NCBI RefSeq assembly: GCF_036373705.1
Contig: NC_089856.1
Coordinates: 1,105,501-1,169,500, forward strand
Direction: 5' to 3'
DNA: 64,000 bases
From: Amia ocellicauda
Lineage: Eukaryota > Chordata > Actinopteri > Amiiformes > Amiidae
Every line of letters starts with the position of its first letter. The stretch's first letter is position 1. The notes beneath the pieces were generated by a model. That model was given only the letters and a program-made list of their open reading frames with translations. It made no database searches and was not told the origin of the DNA. A program made the position numbers and the translations under genes. Below are positions 21,401-32,700 of the stretch, in pieces.

Positions 21401-24400
21401 GCCCTCTCTCACCCCCCCAGCTGTGGCATGAGCTGTGTGACCTGATCTCGCAGAACCCTGACAAGGTGCGCTCCCTGAACGTGGGCGCCATCATCCGGGG
21501 TGGGCTGACCCGCTTCACCGACCAGCTGGGCAAGCTGTGGTGCTCCATGGCCGACTACTACATCCGCAGCGGGCACTTTGAGAAGGTGCGGGGATGCTAC
21601 GCGGGCGGAGAGGGAGATGTGCAGGGATATTGGACCATATTCGTTGAACTTCATTCATTAAACCTTTACTGTGTCACATTGTCTTTCTCCCCTCTCTCTT
21701 GGCGCAGGCACGGGACGTGTACGAGGAGGCGATCCAGACGGTGGTGACGGTGCGGGACTTCACGCAGGTGTTCGACAGCTACGCGCAGTTCGAGGAGAGC
21801 ATGATCGCCGCCAAGATGGAGACCACGGCCGAGCTGGGCCCAGACGGAGAGGGTGAGGGCAGGTCTGGGAGCTTGGGGGGTGGGGGGTGCTTTTGCGCCG
21901 CTCTTTAGATACCTTTCGCGTCCCCTCGGGGTGAGCCCTAGTCCTGTAGAGAGACGGGACTGTACGCTTCTCCACCCCCCTGACCCCTGACCTCTGTGTT
22001 GCTCCCGCAGACGACGTGGATCTGGAGCTGCGGCTGGCGCGCTTCGAGCAGCTGATCGCGCGTCGCCCCCTGCTGCTCAACAGCGTGCTTCTGCGCCAGA
22101 ACCCACACAACGTGCACGAGTGGCACAAGAGGGTGAAGCTGTACGAGGGCCAGCCCAGAGAGGTACGCCGCGACACTCTGTCCGTCAGCACACCCTGCTC
22201 ACTTGGTGATGGACACTAATGGCTGACAGAAAGTCTCTCTCTCTGCCTGTCGCTCCCTGCTTCCCCGTGCAGATCATCAACACCTACACGGAGGCGGTGC
22301 AGACGGTGGATGCCATGAAGGCCACGGGGAAGCCCCACTCGCTCTGGGTCTCCTTCGCCAAGTTCTACGAGGACAACCAGCAACTGGATGACGTGAGAGC
22401 ATTTTCTGTACTATAAAACATGTAACGTATAAAACACACACAGTGCCCCCCTTTCAGAACAGTCATCTTGTTACCTCGCAGCCTGGGATTGAGGTGTGTC
22501 AGCTGATCTGCACATCCTGCCCAACAGCGTCCAAGAGAAACGCACTCATTCCAATAAAATGAATCGCTCGGCTGAATTAGGCCTCGAATGGGCCTTGAGG
22601 CACAGTTCCACCAGCCTCGCTCGGGGGTTAGGAGACAGTTATGATATTTCAGTGTTGTATTTTTAATATATACATTTTCCTACACTTTACCAGTGCGGCG
22701 TGTCCATAAGTGTGGGTTAGGTACTGACCCGGCAACACGTGACACAGTTCCGGGGGGGTGTAGACTTCCTCCGGGTGTGGAGATAGCATTCGGACGACTG
22801 TCTAATTGCTAGAGATGTTGTTGATAAGCAGCATCTACTGTGGAAATCTGTATATTTAATGTTGTTGACACACTGACACACACACAGTCTCACGCACACT
22901 CACTCACAGTCACACACTCTGGCAGGAGTCCCAGCTGCTGTAACCGTGTCTCTCCTGTCCCTCAGGCCCGCACCATCTTTGACAAGGCCACCAAGGTGAG
23001 CTACAAGCAGGTGGAGGAGCTGGCGGCTGTGTGGTGCGAGTACGGGGAGATGGAGCTGCGGCACGAGAACTACGACCAGGCGCTGAGGATCCTCCGGGTG
23101 AGGGGCGGGGCGGGAGACCGCTGCAGGTCTAAACACCCCCAGCCACATGCGGCAATATGAATATTACTAAATACACGTCCCTTATGTTAACCGTTGTGAG
23201 CTTCATGCCCCCCCTCCACAGAAAGCCACGGCCATCCCGTCGAAGAAGGCGGAGTACTTCGACATGTCAGAGCCTGTCCAGAACCGGGTCTACAAGTCCC
23301 TGAAGGTGTGGTCCATGCTGGCTGACCTGGAGGAGAGTCTGGGGACCTTCAAGGTACCGATCGGATTGTTTGGTGTTCTGTCCCGAGTGTGTGTGTCGTG
23401 TGTGTGTTTGGTACTCTCTCTCCTCACCACTGTTGTGTTTGTATATAATTCTGGGAATTTTGAGACGCGTGAAGAAATTTTAGAAAAGGCAGATGTGTCT
23501 CTAACGGCAAAGATCTCGGTTATCTGACAATCTGTGGTAGTTTTTGAAATTGGGGCTCACAACAAAATAGCGTGAGAGCGGGTGGGAGGGGTGGTGGGGT
23601 TGTGCAGCCGGCAACATTGCATGAGAGCGCCATTATATTTCTCGTGCACCCCTTGGGGTCAGCGCCCGCACCACACCACGCATTGAAACATAAGCCATGG
23701 GATAAAATGAAAAAGTTAACATTGTGCAGCCTCTAAAAGACGGGAGAAACAATTCAGTAATATGATAATTTCAGAGGAAACATTCGCAGAGTTTATTATT
23801 ATTTGTTCCCTTGCCAGATGCCCTTCTCCAGGGTGACTTAGGCTATAGGATACAATAGCAAAACAAAAGCACTAAATACAGCACAAAATTACTAATCAGT
23901 CATAATATAAATGTATAAAGTTTCGAAATGACAGAAGTGCAGGTTAAATTATAGAGTTTAAATTATATAGGCTGACTTTTCAGTCTTCATTTTTATGCAA
24001 CTGACTAACTTGGATAGACTAGTCTAACTGTCACATTAGACCAGTCTACTACAGTTTTATGCAGCCGGCTCCAGAACTCTTTGCATTAAAGTCTAATGGG
24101 GAAAATGTGGCAGCGGGGCGCATGTAAATGCCGTGTACATCGTGAGCTAGGCTGTAACATGTGTGTAAGGGCACTGTCCCTCTCTCTGCCAGTCCACCAA
24201 GGCCGTGTACGACCGCATCATCGACCTGCGCATCGCCACGCCCCAGATCATCATCAACTATGCCCTGTTCCTGGAGGAGCACAACTACTTCGAGGAGAGC
24301 TTCAAGGTGAGGCGCCGCCCCATCCGCGTCTCTGAGAGTGGGGGGGACGCGCTGATCTCGGCCCCCCAGGGGGCGTCGAGCTCTGAGACGAGCGGGCGCT

Positions 24401-26941
24401 GATGGCTGTTTCTCCCCACAGGCGTACGAGCGCGGCATCGCCCTGTTCAAGTGGCCCAACGTGTACGACATCTGGAACACCTACCTCACCAAGTTCATCG
24501 AGCGCTACGGGGGCAAGAAGCTGGAGCGCGCGCGGGACCTGTTCGAGCAGGCGCTGGACGGCTGCCCCCCCAAGTACGCCAAGAGTAAGTGCCCGACTGA
24601 CTGATCGTGGTCTTCCCGGGGGTGCGAGACCAGCTGATCCCTGGATAATGGATCATTGTCTGTTGATCACATTCCCTCTGGAAGCCGTCTACCTGCTGCA
24701 CCCAGTTATTGAGTGGTTATTGATTGATTGATCTGTATTGATTACTGATTTTCTGGGGCAGTGCTGTGAACAGGCCTGGTAGAGGAGTTGATTGATTGGC
24801 ATTGATTAAATTTTACTTCTTTACTTGAAATACTCTCTCCTGGCCCAGCTGTGGATCAGTTGGTCGTTTGATTACGGATAGATTACTAGACACCAGTCAC
24901 CCTGCTGGACACCAGGAGTTAATTAATTAATTAATTGATTGATCTGATCGTTGCACAGCGATCTACCTGCTGTATGCCAAGCTGGAGGAGGAGTTCGGGC
25001 TGGCGCGGCACGCCATGGCGGTGTACGAACGCGCCACCCGGGCCGTGTCGGCCGATGAGCAGCACCACATGTTCAACATCTACATCCGGCGCGCCGCGCA
25101 GATCTACGGCGTCACGTACACCCGGCCCATCTACCAGAACGCCATCGAGGTCAGAAGGGGCGGGGCCTGTCTGTGCGTCTGTCCATCTGTTCATCTGTCC
25201 ATCTGTCCATGCACGGGTTTCATTTAGTGTGTCTGTGTGTATTGATGATGATGTGTGTCATCGGCGGTGCTGATGTGTGGTATTGATCAGGTGCTTCCAG
25301 ACGAGCACTCCCGGGAGATGTGTCTGCGCTTCGCCGACATGGAGAGCAAGCTGGGCGAGATCGACCGGGCGCGGGCCATCTACTCCTACTGCTCCCAGAT
25401 CTGCGACCCGCGGGTGAGCGCCGATCACTCCTGTCCCTCCCTCTCCTCTCTCTCTCTCTCCTGCCTCCTCTCCCTCCCCCTCTCTTTCTCCTGCCCTCTC
25501 ACACTCTCCTCTCCCTCCCCCTCTCTCCGGCCCCAGATGACGCCAGCGTTCTGGCAGACCTGGAAGGAGTTTGAGATCCGCCACGGCAACGAGGACACGA
25601 TCCGGGAGATGCTGCGTATCAAGCGCAGCGTTCAGGCCACCTACAACACGCAGGTCAACTTCATGAGCTCCCAGATGCTCAAGGCCACCTCGGGCTCCAC
25701 GGCCGCCGGTGAGGAGAGCGGGAGAGGGGGAGAAGGCGGGGTGGGCAGGAGGAGGTGGGGGAGTAAATGATGCGATCTCTCACTCTCCCTCCCCCTCACA
25801 GACCTGGCTGCGGGGCAGAGTGGTGGGGATGACATGAAGATGCTGGAGCAACGGGCGCAGGAGATGGCTGCTGAGGCGCAGCAGGACACGCCCCGAGCCA
25901 AGGACAAGATCCTGTTCGTCAGGTCAGACACAGGACCGTCACCAGAGCACGAAGAAGTGTCCAGTCGAGAGGAGGCCATTCGCCCCATCGTGCTCGTTTG
26001 GTGTCCATTAATAACTAAGTGATCAAGGATCCTATCCAGTCTGTTTTTGAATGATCCCAAATTGTCTCTTCAGCCACATCGCTGGGGAGTTTGTTCAGAT
26101 TGTGACGCCTCTCTGTGTGAAGAAGTGTCTCCTGTTTTCTGTCTTGAATGCCTTGAAGCCCAATTTCCATTTGTGTCCCCGGGTGCGTGTGTCCCTGCTG
26201 ATCTGGAAAAGCTCCTCTGGTTTGATGTGGTCGATGTCTTTCATGATTTTGAAGACTTGGATCAAGTCCCCACGTATCTCCTCTGTTCCAGGGTGAAAAG
26301 GTTCAGGTCCTCAGTCTCTCAGTAGGACTTTCCCTTCAGACCTGGAATAAGTCTGGTTGCTCTCCTCTGAACTGCCTCTAGAGCAGCGATATCTTTCTTG
26401 AAGTCTGGAGCCCAGAACTGTCCACAGTATCCAGATATAATGATCATTAACTGTGATATAGATGATGATAAAGATGTTGAGCTGTGCCCTCTGTAACACG
26501 CGTGTTGTCCCGTGTCTCTGGTGCAGGAGCGACGCGTCCCGCAGCGAGCTGGCGGAGCTGGCCAAGCAGGCCAACCCGGACGAGATCGACATCGGGGACG
26601 AGGATGAGGACGGGGACGAGGACGGGGAGGGAGGCCAGGAGCCCGACGGTGAGGGGGCGGGGTTGGGGTGCTGCATAAGGTGTTACTGCGGGGGTCAGAG
26701 GTCATGTAGGGCTTGGGGTCTGGGAAGATGTTCTTCTGCTCCCTGTTGGAGAGTGAAGCAGCGGCCGTGCGTGGGGTCGAGAGACGGACAGACGGGGACA
26801 TGTAACTGACAATGAGCAGAGAGTGTTTCTGCTCCTGTTTAACTCTCTCTGTCTCTCTGTGCAGAGGTGCAACTGGAGCAGAAGAGCGTGCCGTCCGCAG
26901 TGTTCGGGGGGCTGAGGGACACCACTCCACCCCGGGACTGA
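18488..26941 (+). CDS. XAB2: XAB2 (SYF1), HAT-repeat splicing and TC-NER factor
   Basis: XAB2 is a nuclear scaffold of the Prp19/XAB2 complex. It acts in pre-mRNA splicing and binds XPA, CSA, CSB and RNA polymerase II in transcription-coupled repair. Exons: 18488-18523, 19181-19329, 19476-19599, 19774-19971, 20188-20322, 21421-21585, 21708-21852, 22011-22162, 22273-22392, 22966-23097, 23222-23353, 24193-24306, 24422-24584, 24959-25149, 25291-25413, 25537-25708, 25802-25922, 26527-26648 and 26865-26941 (TGA 26939-26941). All phases close to give 856 residues; human has 855. Almost the whole protein is half-a-TPR (HAT) repeats, with signatures such as [50 protein letters not shown] and [15 protein letters not shown]. 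The tail has a Glu/Asp run at about 810-831 and ends [17 protein letters not shown]. Codons are strongly GC3-rich. The N-terminus before [10 protein letters not shown] is short and poorly conserved, so the start is less certain than the rest. Confidence 0.98.
19022..19163. repeat. TG/TC-rich repeat before XAB2 exon 2
   Basis: Irregular TGTGTGTC and TGTCACTG units fill the last part of XAB2 intron 1 up to the acceptor at 19180. Open frames of Cys and Val through this tract are repeat artefacts. Confidence 0.9.
20396..20690 (+). mobile_element. Possible PIF/Harbinger-type remnant in XAB2 intron 5
   Basis: An open stretch at 20397-20523 reads [20 protein letters not shown] and continues [10 protein letters not shown], resembling the N-terminal region of Harbinger transposases. 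Downstream, ACGCAGACCTACGCAGAAGTG followed by TAAATCGGGCTT resembles Harbinger-type ends in fish. No target duplication was located. The rest of the 1.1 kb intron (20323-21420), beyond an (AT)n run near 21100, shows nothing recognised. Confidence 0.4.
23795..23900. mobile_element. Possible SINE/LINE tail in XAB2 intron 11
   Basis: The phrase TTGCCAGATGCCCTTCTCCA followed by GGGTGACTTA resembles the reversed conserved tail of common fish SINE and LINE families. The body of the element is not clear. The rest of intron 11 (23354-24192) shows no other feature. Confidence 0.4.
25990..26440 (-). mobile_element. CR1/L2-type LINE reverse-transcriptase fragment, XAB2 intron 17
   Basis: Read on the minus strand, the segment encodes [20 protein letters not shown], then [10 protein letters not shown] and a [20 protein letters not shown] stretch. 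This is the usual C-terminal end of CR1/L2 non-LTR reverse transcriptases (ALE-x-VQRRATR followed by LxxLxxRR). Stops and frameshifts break it. Its 5' portion is absent, as is normal for a truncated LINE insertion. Confidence 0.8.
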
Positions 26942-27625
26942 GCAGGACCAGAGGGCCGCAGAACCAGCAGTCCGGGCCCCTGCTGCACGTAGCTCGGCCC
27001 ATCTCAGCCCACGCAATCCGCAGGCCTGCTGGGAAACCCCCCCCAACCCCATGCACCGGGAACGTCAACGCACCCCCCGTCACAGGAGCCGCCAGCCGTA
27101 ACATCTGGAGCGGCTCGGACTGCTGTGCACGCGGAGTGTCTTTATGTCCGGTGTGGCCCGGCTCAGGGAGGCGGAGGTTAAACCGCAGAGCTGCGTTACA
27201 GACATAGCCATTGGAGCCACGACACAACACCAAGCATACACTGGAGCAGACCCCAACACACGCATTCTGACAACTGGGTGCCGGGCTGGGCCGGACCGGG
27301 CCTGGGGCAGACGACACTCATTCCCTGTGTGGTGGGACTGGGAGGGGGGCGCTGTGTCTTCATAGTGTGGGTGGGGGGTTGGGTGTCCTGGGGATTCGTG
27401 TCGGAGCCCAACTGTCACCGTTTTGTGCGTTTTATTTAGTTTCCCCCCCCCTTGTTGTTGTTCCTGCTCTTTCTGCAGAGACCCCAGCGTGACCCCCACC
27501 AGGGGACCCGGGTCGATTAAAGTGGGGGGGGTAAGTCTGCATCGCGGGCTGGGGGGTGCGAATACATCTGTCCAGCAGTTGTTGTTTTGTCAGCTTGTAA
27601 TAAAAACTCTTTCCTGGTTTTCTGT
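26942..27625 (+). other. XAB2 3' UTR
   Basis: The sequence follows the stop codon to the poly(A) signal. It is GC-rich, with G runs around 27345-27380 and 27525-27560. Open frames are short and unlike known proteins. Confidence 0.65.
27599..27604 (+). terminator. XAB2 polyadenylation signal
   Basis: AATAAA lies 658 bases after the stop codon and is followed by a TG/T-rich stretch (TTTCCTGGTTTTCTGTTG). Confidence 0.7.
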
Positions 27626-28985
27626 TGTATTAATAATACAGACGTTGATTTGGAGTCCAGAGCCGCCTGCAGTATCGGCTCCAGCCAGGAGAGGCCGCCA
27701 CGCTCCGCCAGTTTGAGCGGCGCTGGCGAGAGAGAGGGGCCGAGTGAAGGGCAGAGAAGCAGCGTCTGCAGCCTCTGAACTCAACACTGTTAGTGTGTCA
27801 CTGCCTGCGCCACTGTGTAAACTGGGTCATTCCCTACATACACACGCGTGATCACGCCAGCACCGAGTCCGCACACACGGCTCGTCTGGGCATTAATCGA
27901 TCGTTAGGCCATGGGAAGGTGTGTAGGCCAGGCTTTGTTTTCATTCAATATTATAGAGTTGTTTCATTAAAGATATAATAGTTCTTAAAGAAAGACGGTT
28001 TCAAATAGTTCGTTTTAATGATTCTGGAGTATTTAGAAAGGGTTCTCCCCCATTTTATGTATACAAAGAGTGTGTATATTTGTGCTCATTCACTTCCCCT
28101 CCTGCCGTTGTGCACAGTGTGTAGAGATGACGTCCCGGTGGAGGCCACTTCCAAGCGCTCTTGTTCTTGAAGCGCAACAAAGACCTGCACTGAGAGACAC
28201 GAGACCTCGATCGAAGGGGAAATCATTTCTCTTTAATAAGATTAAAATATTTCTCTTGTAATCCTCTTACAAAATTACCCAGCAAGATGTAAAGATGTTT
28301 TTGGGTTAAGATATCATGTGAGTGCTGAGCCTACTGGGAGTTCAAATTCCAGACCTTGGGGGGTATTAAGTCCTGAGTGCCTCCACAAATTGAATAATTA
28401 TGCATTTCGATGAGCAAGGGAGGTTGAGCAGTACACCCCGGAAGTCCTCGAACAGACTCCCGGACCTGTCGAGCACTTTTACGTGATGTTGGTGAAAGTT
28501 AAAGGTCTGAGGAATGATGGCGATGCCTCCCACTAAAGGCAGTAAAAGCAGAACGCCAGCCTGCACTGTGAGAGACTTCTGCTTCCCAGGTCCCTGTGCA
28601 GTCGACGTGTTTGTTTAACAGGCGACCTTTGAGACGGGTCAATGTCACGCTGTGGTGTTTACCTGCACACTCACTCACACACACACACACACACACAAAA
28701 CACCCTCACACACACTCACTCACTCTCACAGGATCACACTGACAGACTGTATATAAACAATATTCTGATTACAAATTAATAATAATAATTATAATAATAA
28801 TACCCATCTGGCCAGCAGTAGTACAGTGGGAAAATAATGAGCAATATATTAAATGGGTCAAAGATGGGGCTGTGGACACTTTTCTGGCAACGTCAGTGTG
28901 TGTCTCAGAGGGTTTCAGAAGCCATTTCATCCCTTTATGTGCGCTATATCCACCGAACTGTAACAACGCACGTCTTCATCCCAGG
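27626..28985. other. XAB2-CAMSAP3 intergenic stretch
   Basis: No gene or RNA was recognised. It contains short simple repeats: CA-rich sequence at 28675-28730 and an AAT-rich run at 28775-28802. Confidence 0.6.
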
Positions 28986-29205
28986 TACCCGCACAGCCCC
29001 GCACAGTCCCCCACCGCACAGCACAGCCCCGCACAGCACAGCCCCGCACAGTCCCGCACAGTCCCGCACAGCACAGCCCCGCACAGCACAGCCCCGCACA
29101 GCACAGTCCCGCACAGCACAGCCCCGCACAGCACAGTCCCGCACAGTCCCGCACAGCACAGCACAGCCCCGCACAGCACAGTCCCGCACAGCACAGCCCC
29201 GCAGC
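28986..29205. repeat. GCACAGCCCC/GCACAGTCCC minisatellite upstream of CAMSAP3
   Basis: About 210 bases of alternating GCACAGCCCC, GCACAGTCCC and GCACA units end directly before the CpG-rich CAMSAP3 promoter. Open frames on both strands (His-Ser-Thr-Ala-Pro or Cys-Ala-Val-Leu repeats) are produced by the repeat. Confidence 0.95.
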
Positions 29206-29768
29206 CTCACCTGCCCAGCGGGAGCAGCAGCCCGGCGGCCGCGTCACACGCCAGGGCCCGCCCCTCTACTCCCCACCCTGCTCCGCCATTGGCCGGCGGC
29301 GGCTTGAGTGACGGGCGCCGGGAGCACCTGGGCTGTGGAGGCGGGCGGCGCTCCGGAGACACCAGCGGATCCGCGGCGGAGAGCAGGAGCAGCAGCGCTG
29401 GAAACATGGACGCCGCACAGTGACACCTGCCCTGCCGCCCCACCGCCGCCGTGCACCGCCGGACACACGGACAGACAGACACACGGGCGCCGTCTGGGAC
29501 TCTGCTCAGCGGACCCGGATTGAAAGGCAGCCGCGTCCCCCCTCCCCTCACCTGGATCCCCGGCCGCATCTGTCCGCCTCATGACCCTGCCTTGAGCCGA
29601 GAGCCAGCGACCGACTCCCGGCGCCCCTCAGCTCTGCCCCCGGCGCCCATGGAATAGCTGGCCGGCCCCGGTTTCTATTTTTCCTTCCATTTTTGTTCGC
29701 GATCCCCCTCCCTCTCTCCTCTCTCCCTCTCTCTTCCCTCCCTCCCGGCTCCCGGCCCTGGTCTTGCT
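29206..29768 (+). promoter_or_regulatory. CAMSAP3 CpG-island promoter and 5' UTR
   Basis: The region is very GC- and CpG-rich. It has an inverted CCAAT box (CCATTGGCC at about 29285-29293) and no TATA box. A pyrimidine-rich leader (29675-29760) precedes the start codon. The transcription start is probably between 29300 and 29450; this is inferred. Confidence 0.55.
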
Positions 29769-32700
29769 ATGGTGGATTCAGATGCGATGAGGAAGACGTT
29801 CCTGGTGCCGGAGATCAAGCCTTTGGATCAGTACGACTTCCAGCGGGCCCGGGTGTGCGCCAGTCTGGGCTGGCTGCTGGCGAAATCCTACGGCAATGCA
29901 GGTAGGGGAGCCTTCATCACCCTTCTCCTCCTCCTCCTCCTCCTTATTACTGTTATTATTGTTGGTATTAACCCTTGTCTCGCCTCTCCCTGCCTGGGTC
30001 TGGCCGGTATTGTCTGACACCGCGCTGACACCCCGGGCCGGTGCCGTTCGTGTGGAGGTGTCGGCTCGGCTCGGCTCGGCTCGGCTCGGCGGTGTGTCAC
30101 TGTGTCACTGTGTGCGTTGGGTTGCTGTATTGTCTCCGGTGGCTTTGTGTCCCGGAGGATCAGCGCTTTCTCGGGCACAAAGGACACGCATGTTCCTGGA
30201 GACGGGACACACATGTCCTTGTGTGTGTGTGTGTGTGTGTGTGTCGCCGTACACGCGTAATTGACCACCTACATAATTAACAGCTGCCAGTTTGCGTTAA
30301 GATGGATCTAGATGTGGAGACAGCGGCGGATTCAGTGTGTAGACGGTGTGTTAGATGGTGTGCTGTCATTTTTATATCAATAACCGTCATCCTTGCGTCA
30401 TTCTTTTGTTACTTTGTTGCGTTCTAATACCTGGCACTCGATACTCGATTCAGCGATTATTAGGCTGCTGTTAATTGATTAATTGGTGGCTTTAGACGGG
30501 AGCTGCGTGTTGCGTGATGGTGAACGTGGCTGTGTTGTTGTGCTGCGGGGGATGTGGGTGTGATGATGTGTTACAACCTCGACATTTTAAACACCAATCC
30601 TTTGCCGAGTTTGAGGCCTAGGCTGCGATATTATCCCTTAATGCCGCCCGAGTGTGTCCACAACGCACCCTGTCCAGAGGTGCACATATGGTAGCGATTT
30701 ATTACACACACACACACCCCAGCACAGCACAGCAGGACAACAGGCATCCCCAGCAACACGCCTTGCTAATCATGTATGTATGTATGTATACAGGCTACAT
30801 ATCAGGGACGCGGGGCTGTGACAGATGGATCGGTCAGATTTGCATAGAAGGAAAGGGTAGATCTAAACTGCGGGTTCAAGACCTAATCCCCCCGCCCCAG
30901 TCGGCCCCTTTGTTAAGCAGAGCGGCTTCCCTGCTCGGGATCAGAGAGGAGGTGTTTTTCCTCTGGGCTCTAGCAGAGCATCACGTCATATCTGTTTATG
31001 TCTTAGTGTTGTATCTCTGCACGTCACACACTGGTTTAAAAGTGTTGTTGTGATGATGATGATGATGATTAGCGCAGTAATCCTGACCCCTCTAAAAACC
31101 AGAATGTTTCCTCGGGGAATGGCAGGTGCGGCGGTGGCAGGACATTCAAAGGCCTCCTCCTCTCCTCTCCTCTCCTCTAATTGATCTGTGTTTCATTGGG
31201 GATCACCGCCACCACCCCTCTCTGTCCCAGAGCTGCTTTATGTAACGGGAAATCCTAAATATTAGGCCACAGGGAGATGTTCACCACCTCCTACCAAACT
31301 CTGAGCGCACACTGGCGCTGGGCAGGTGACGGCTGCTCTCAGAACAGGAGAGGGGTCTGAGGCTTAAATATCAAGCACTGATTTTGTTTCACAGACGGGA
31401 CACACACACACACACACACACACAACACGGGCCGGCGGTTTGGGTTGGTGCTGTGGTTTACACTATGCTGATAACTCCAACATGTGGCTGCTGGGACGAT
31501 CGTACTGATGATGGGATTCGTTTGCACGTTTTTAACGCAGACTTCCGCTGACCGGGACATTGCGATTGGTCTGCCCAATCCCAGAATGAGAGCCGCCCCA
31601 GTTAGGACCCCCTCGAAGGCTGCGACCGCACTGTGCGTCTCGCTGCCGCTATTGATCTGTTTTGCTAAGATGTCCAGATGTTTAACAGGCGGCCGGCCCG
31701 CCGCCCTCCCCTGAGCTGGTTAACGTTAAATGACTTAAAATCCTCCGGGATCAATGAGCTCGATCGGCGCTCCTGTCGGACTCGACAGCTCCCCGCCGTG
31801 TGGCTCAGAGTCCCTTCTGTGCAGATGGGAGCAGGGCTGTTTCGTCTCTCGCACTGTGCCAAGAGGATGAGGTCTTTGTTGTGTTTGGCCTGTGTGTTTA
31901 TCCCTCGGGTTGGTGGAAATGTGGTGGGCTTTGAGGCCTAGTCCCAGCCTGAAAAGCCTGCCGGTTAGCCACAGGAAGAAAGGCTTGGAAAATGGCAAAT
32001 CAATTCCATAAAAACCAAAAAGCATCCTTCAAACGCTGGTTTACAATATTATTTCCCCAATATTGAAGTTTTTGCCCAGTAGCTGTGATTGCACCCCTTG
32101 GGCTTAGATGTTTTGTCAGCAAACGAGCGGAACCAGAAGAACCAGAGGAGTGTCCCAGCCGCTGCTCGGCTCCGCGCAGTGTAGGGGCTGGGCTGGCCTG
32201 CTGCCCCGGGACGGGAATGTGGCGTGGGATCCCGGGATACATGTTGCTGTGTTCTGGAAATTACACATGCGCCAGATGGGGCGGGGGGGTGGGGGTCCGT
32301 GAGGATAGGCTAGGAGACGAGACGGGTTACGGGCGGCTGGTCGAGGCCTCCTGGCTCCTCGGGAGGCCTTCGATGGTGGCCGGTCTTGAACACAGGTTTG
32401 TCCTGAACCAGGTGGATTGTGTGGCGGCGCTTTGTGCTGCGTTGTTTGTGTTGTTTGCACTGTATTGTATGGACTTCGTGTGCGAGGTAGTTTGTGTAGA
32501 AGCTTATGTAGCAGACCTGGTGCTGGGGCAGTTCTAGGTAGCCGAAACCTCCCCAGAGAGTCACCGTGTGGCCGAGAGGGGAGCGGGAGGCGCCGAGGCC
32601 TCGAGACCCACACGGCTCTGCTGCGGTCCGCTCATCTCGCAGCGCGCTCTCTGGGCTCCATCAGGGAGTCCCGTCCGTGAGATCGATCGAGCCGGTTCCT

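Noticed and set aside
26319..27317. 332-residue minus-strand frame spanning XAB2 exons 18-19
   Set aside because: Mostly the antisense of XAB2 exons and 3' UTR. Only its end (the [10 protein letters not shown] part) is meaningful, and that is the LINE fragment already listed.
28330..28380. GGGAGTTCAAATTCCAGAC, resembling a tRNA T-loop
   Set aside because: No acceptor, D or anticodon arms can be paired around it.
28986..29205. Spaced-repeat array reminiscent of CRISPR
   Set aside because: Units are 5-10 bp with no unique spacers, in a vertebrate genome; it is a minisatellite.
28872..29423. 183-residue plus-strand frame and Cys/Ala/Val minus-strand frames
   Set aside because: They follow the GCACAG minisatellite and differ only by phase; not genes.
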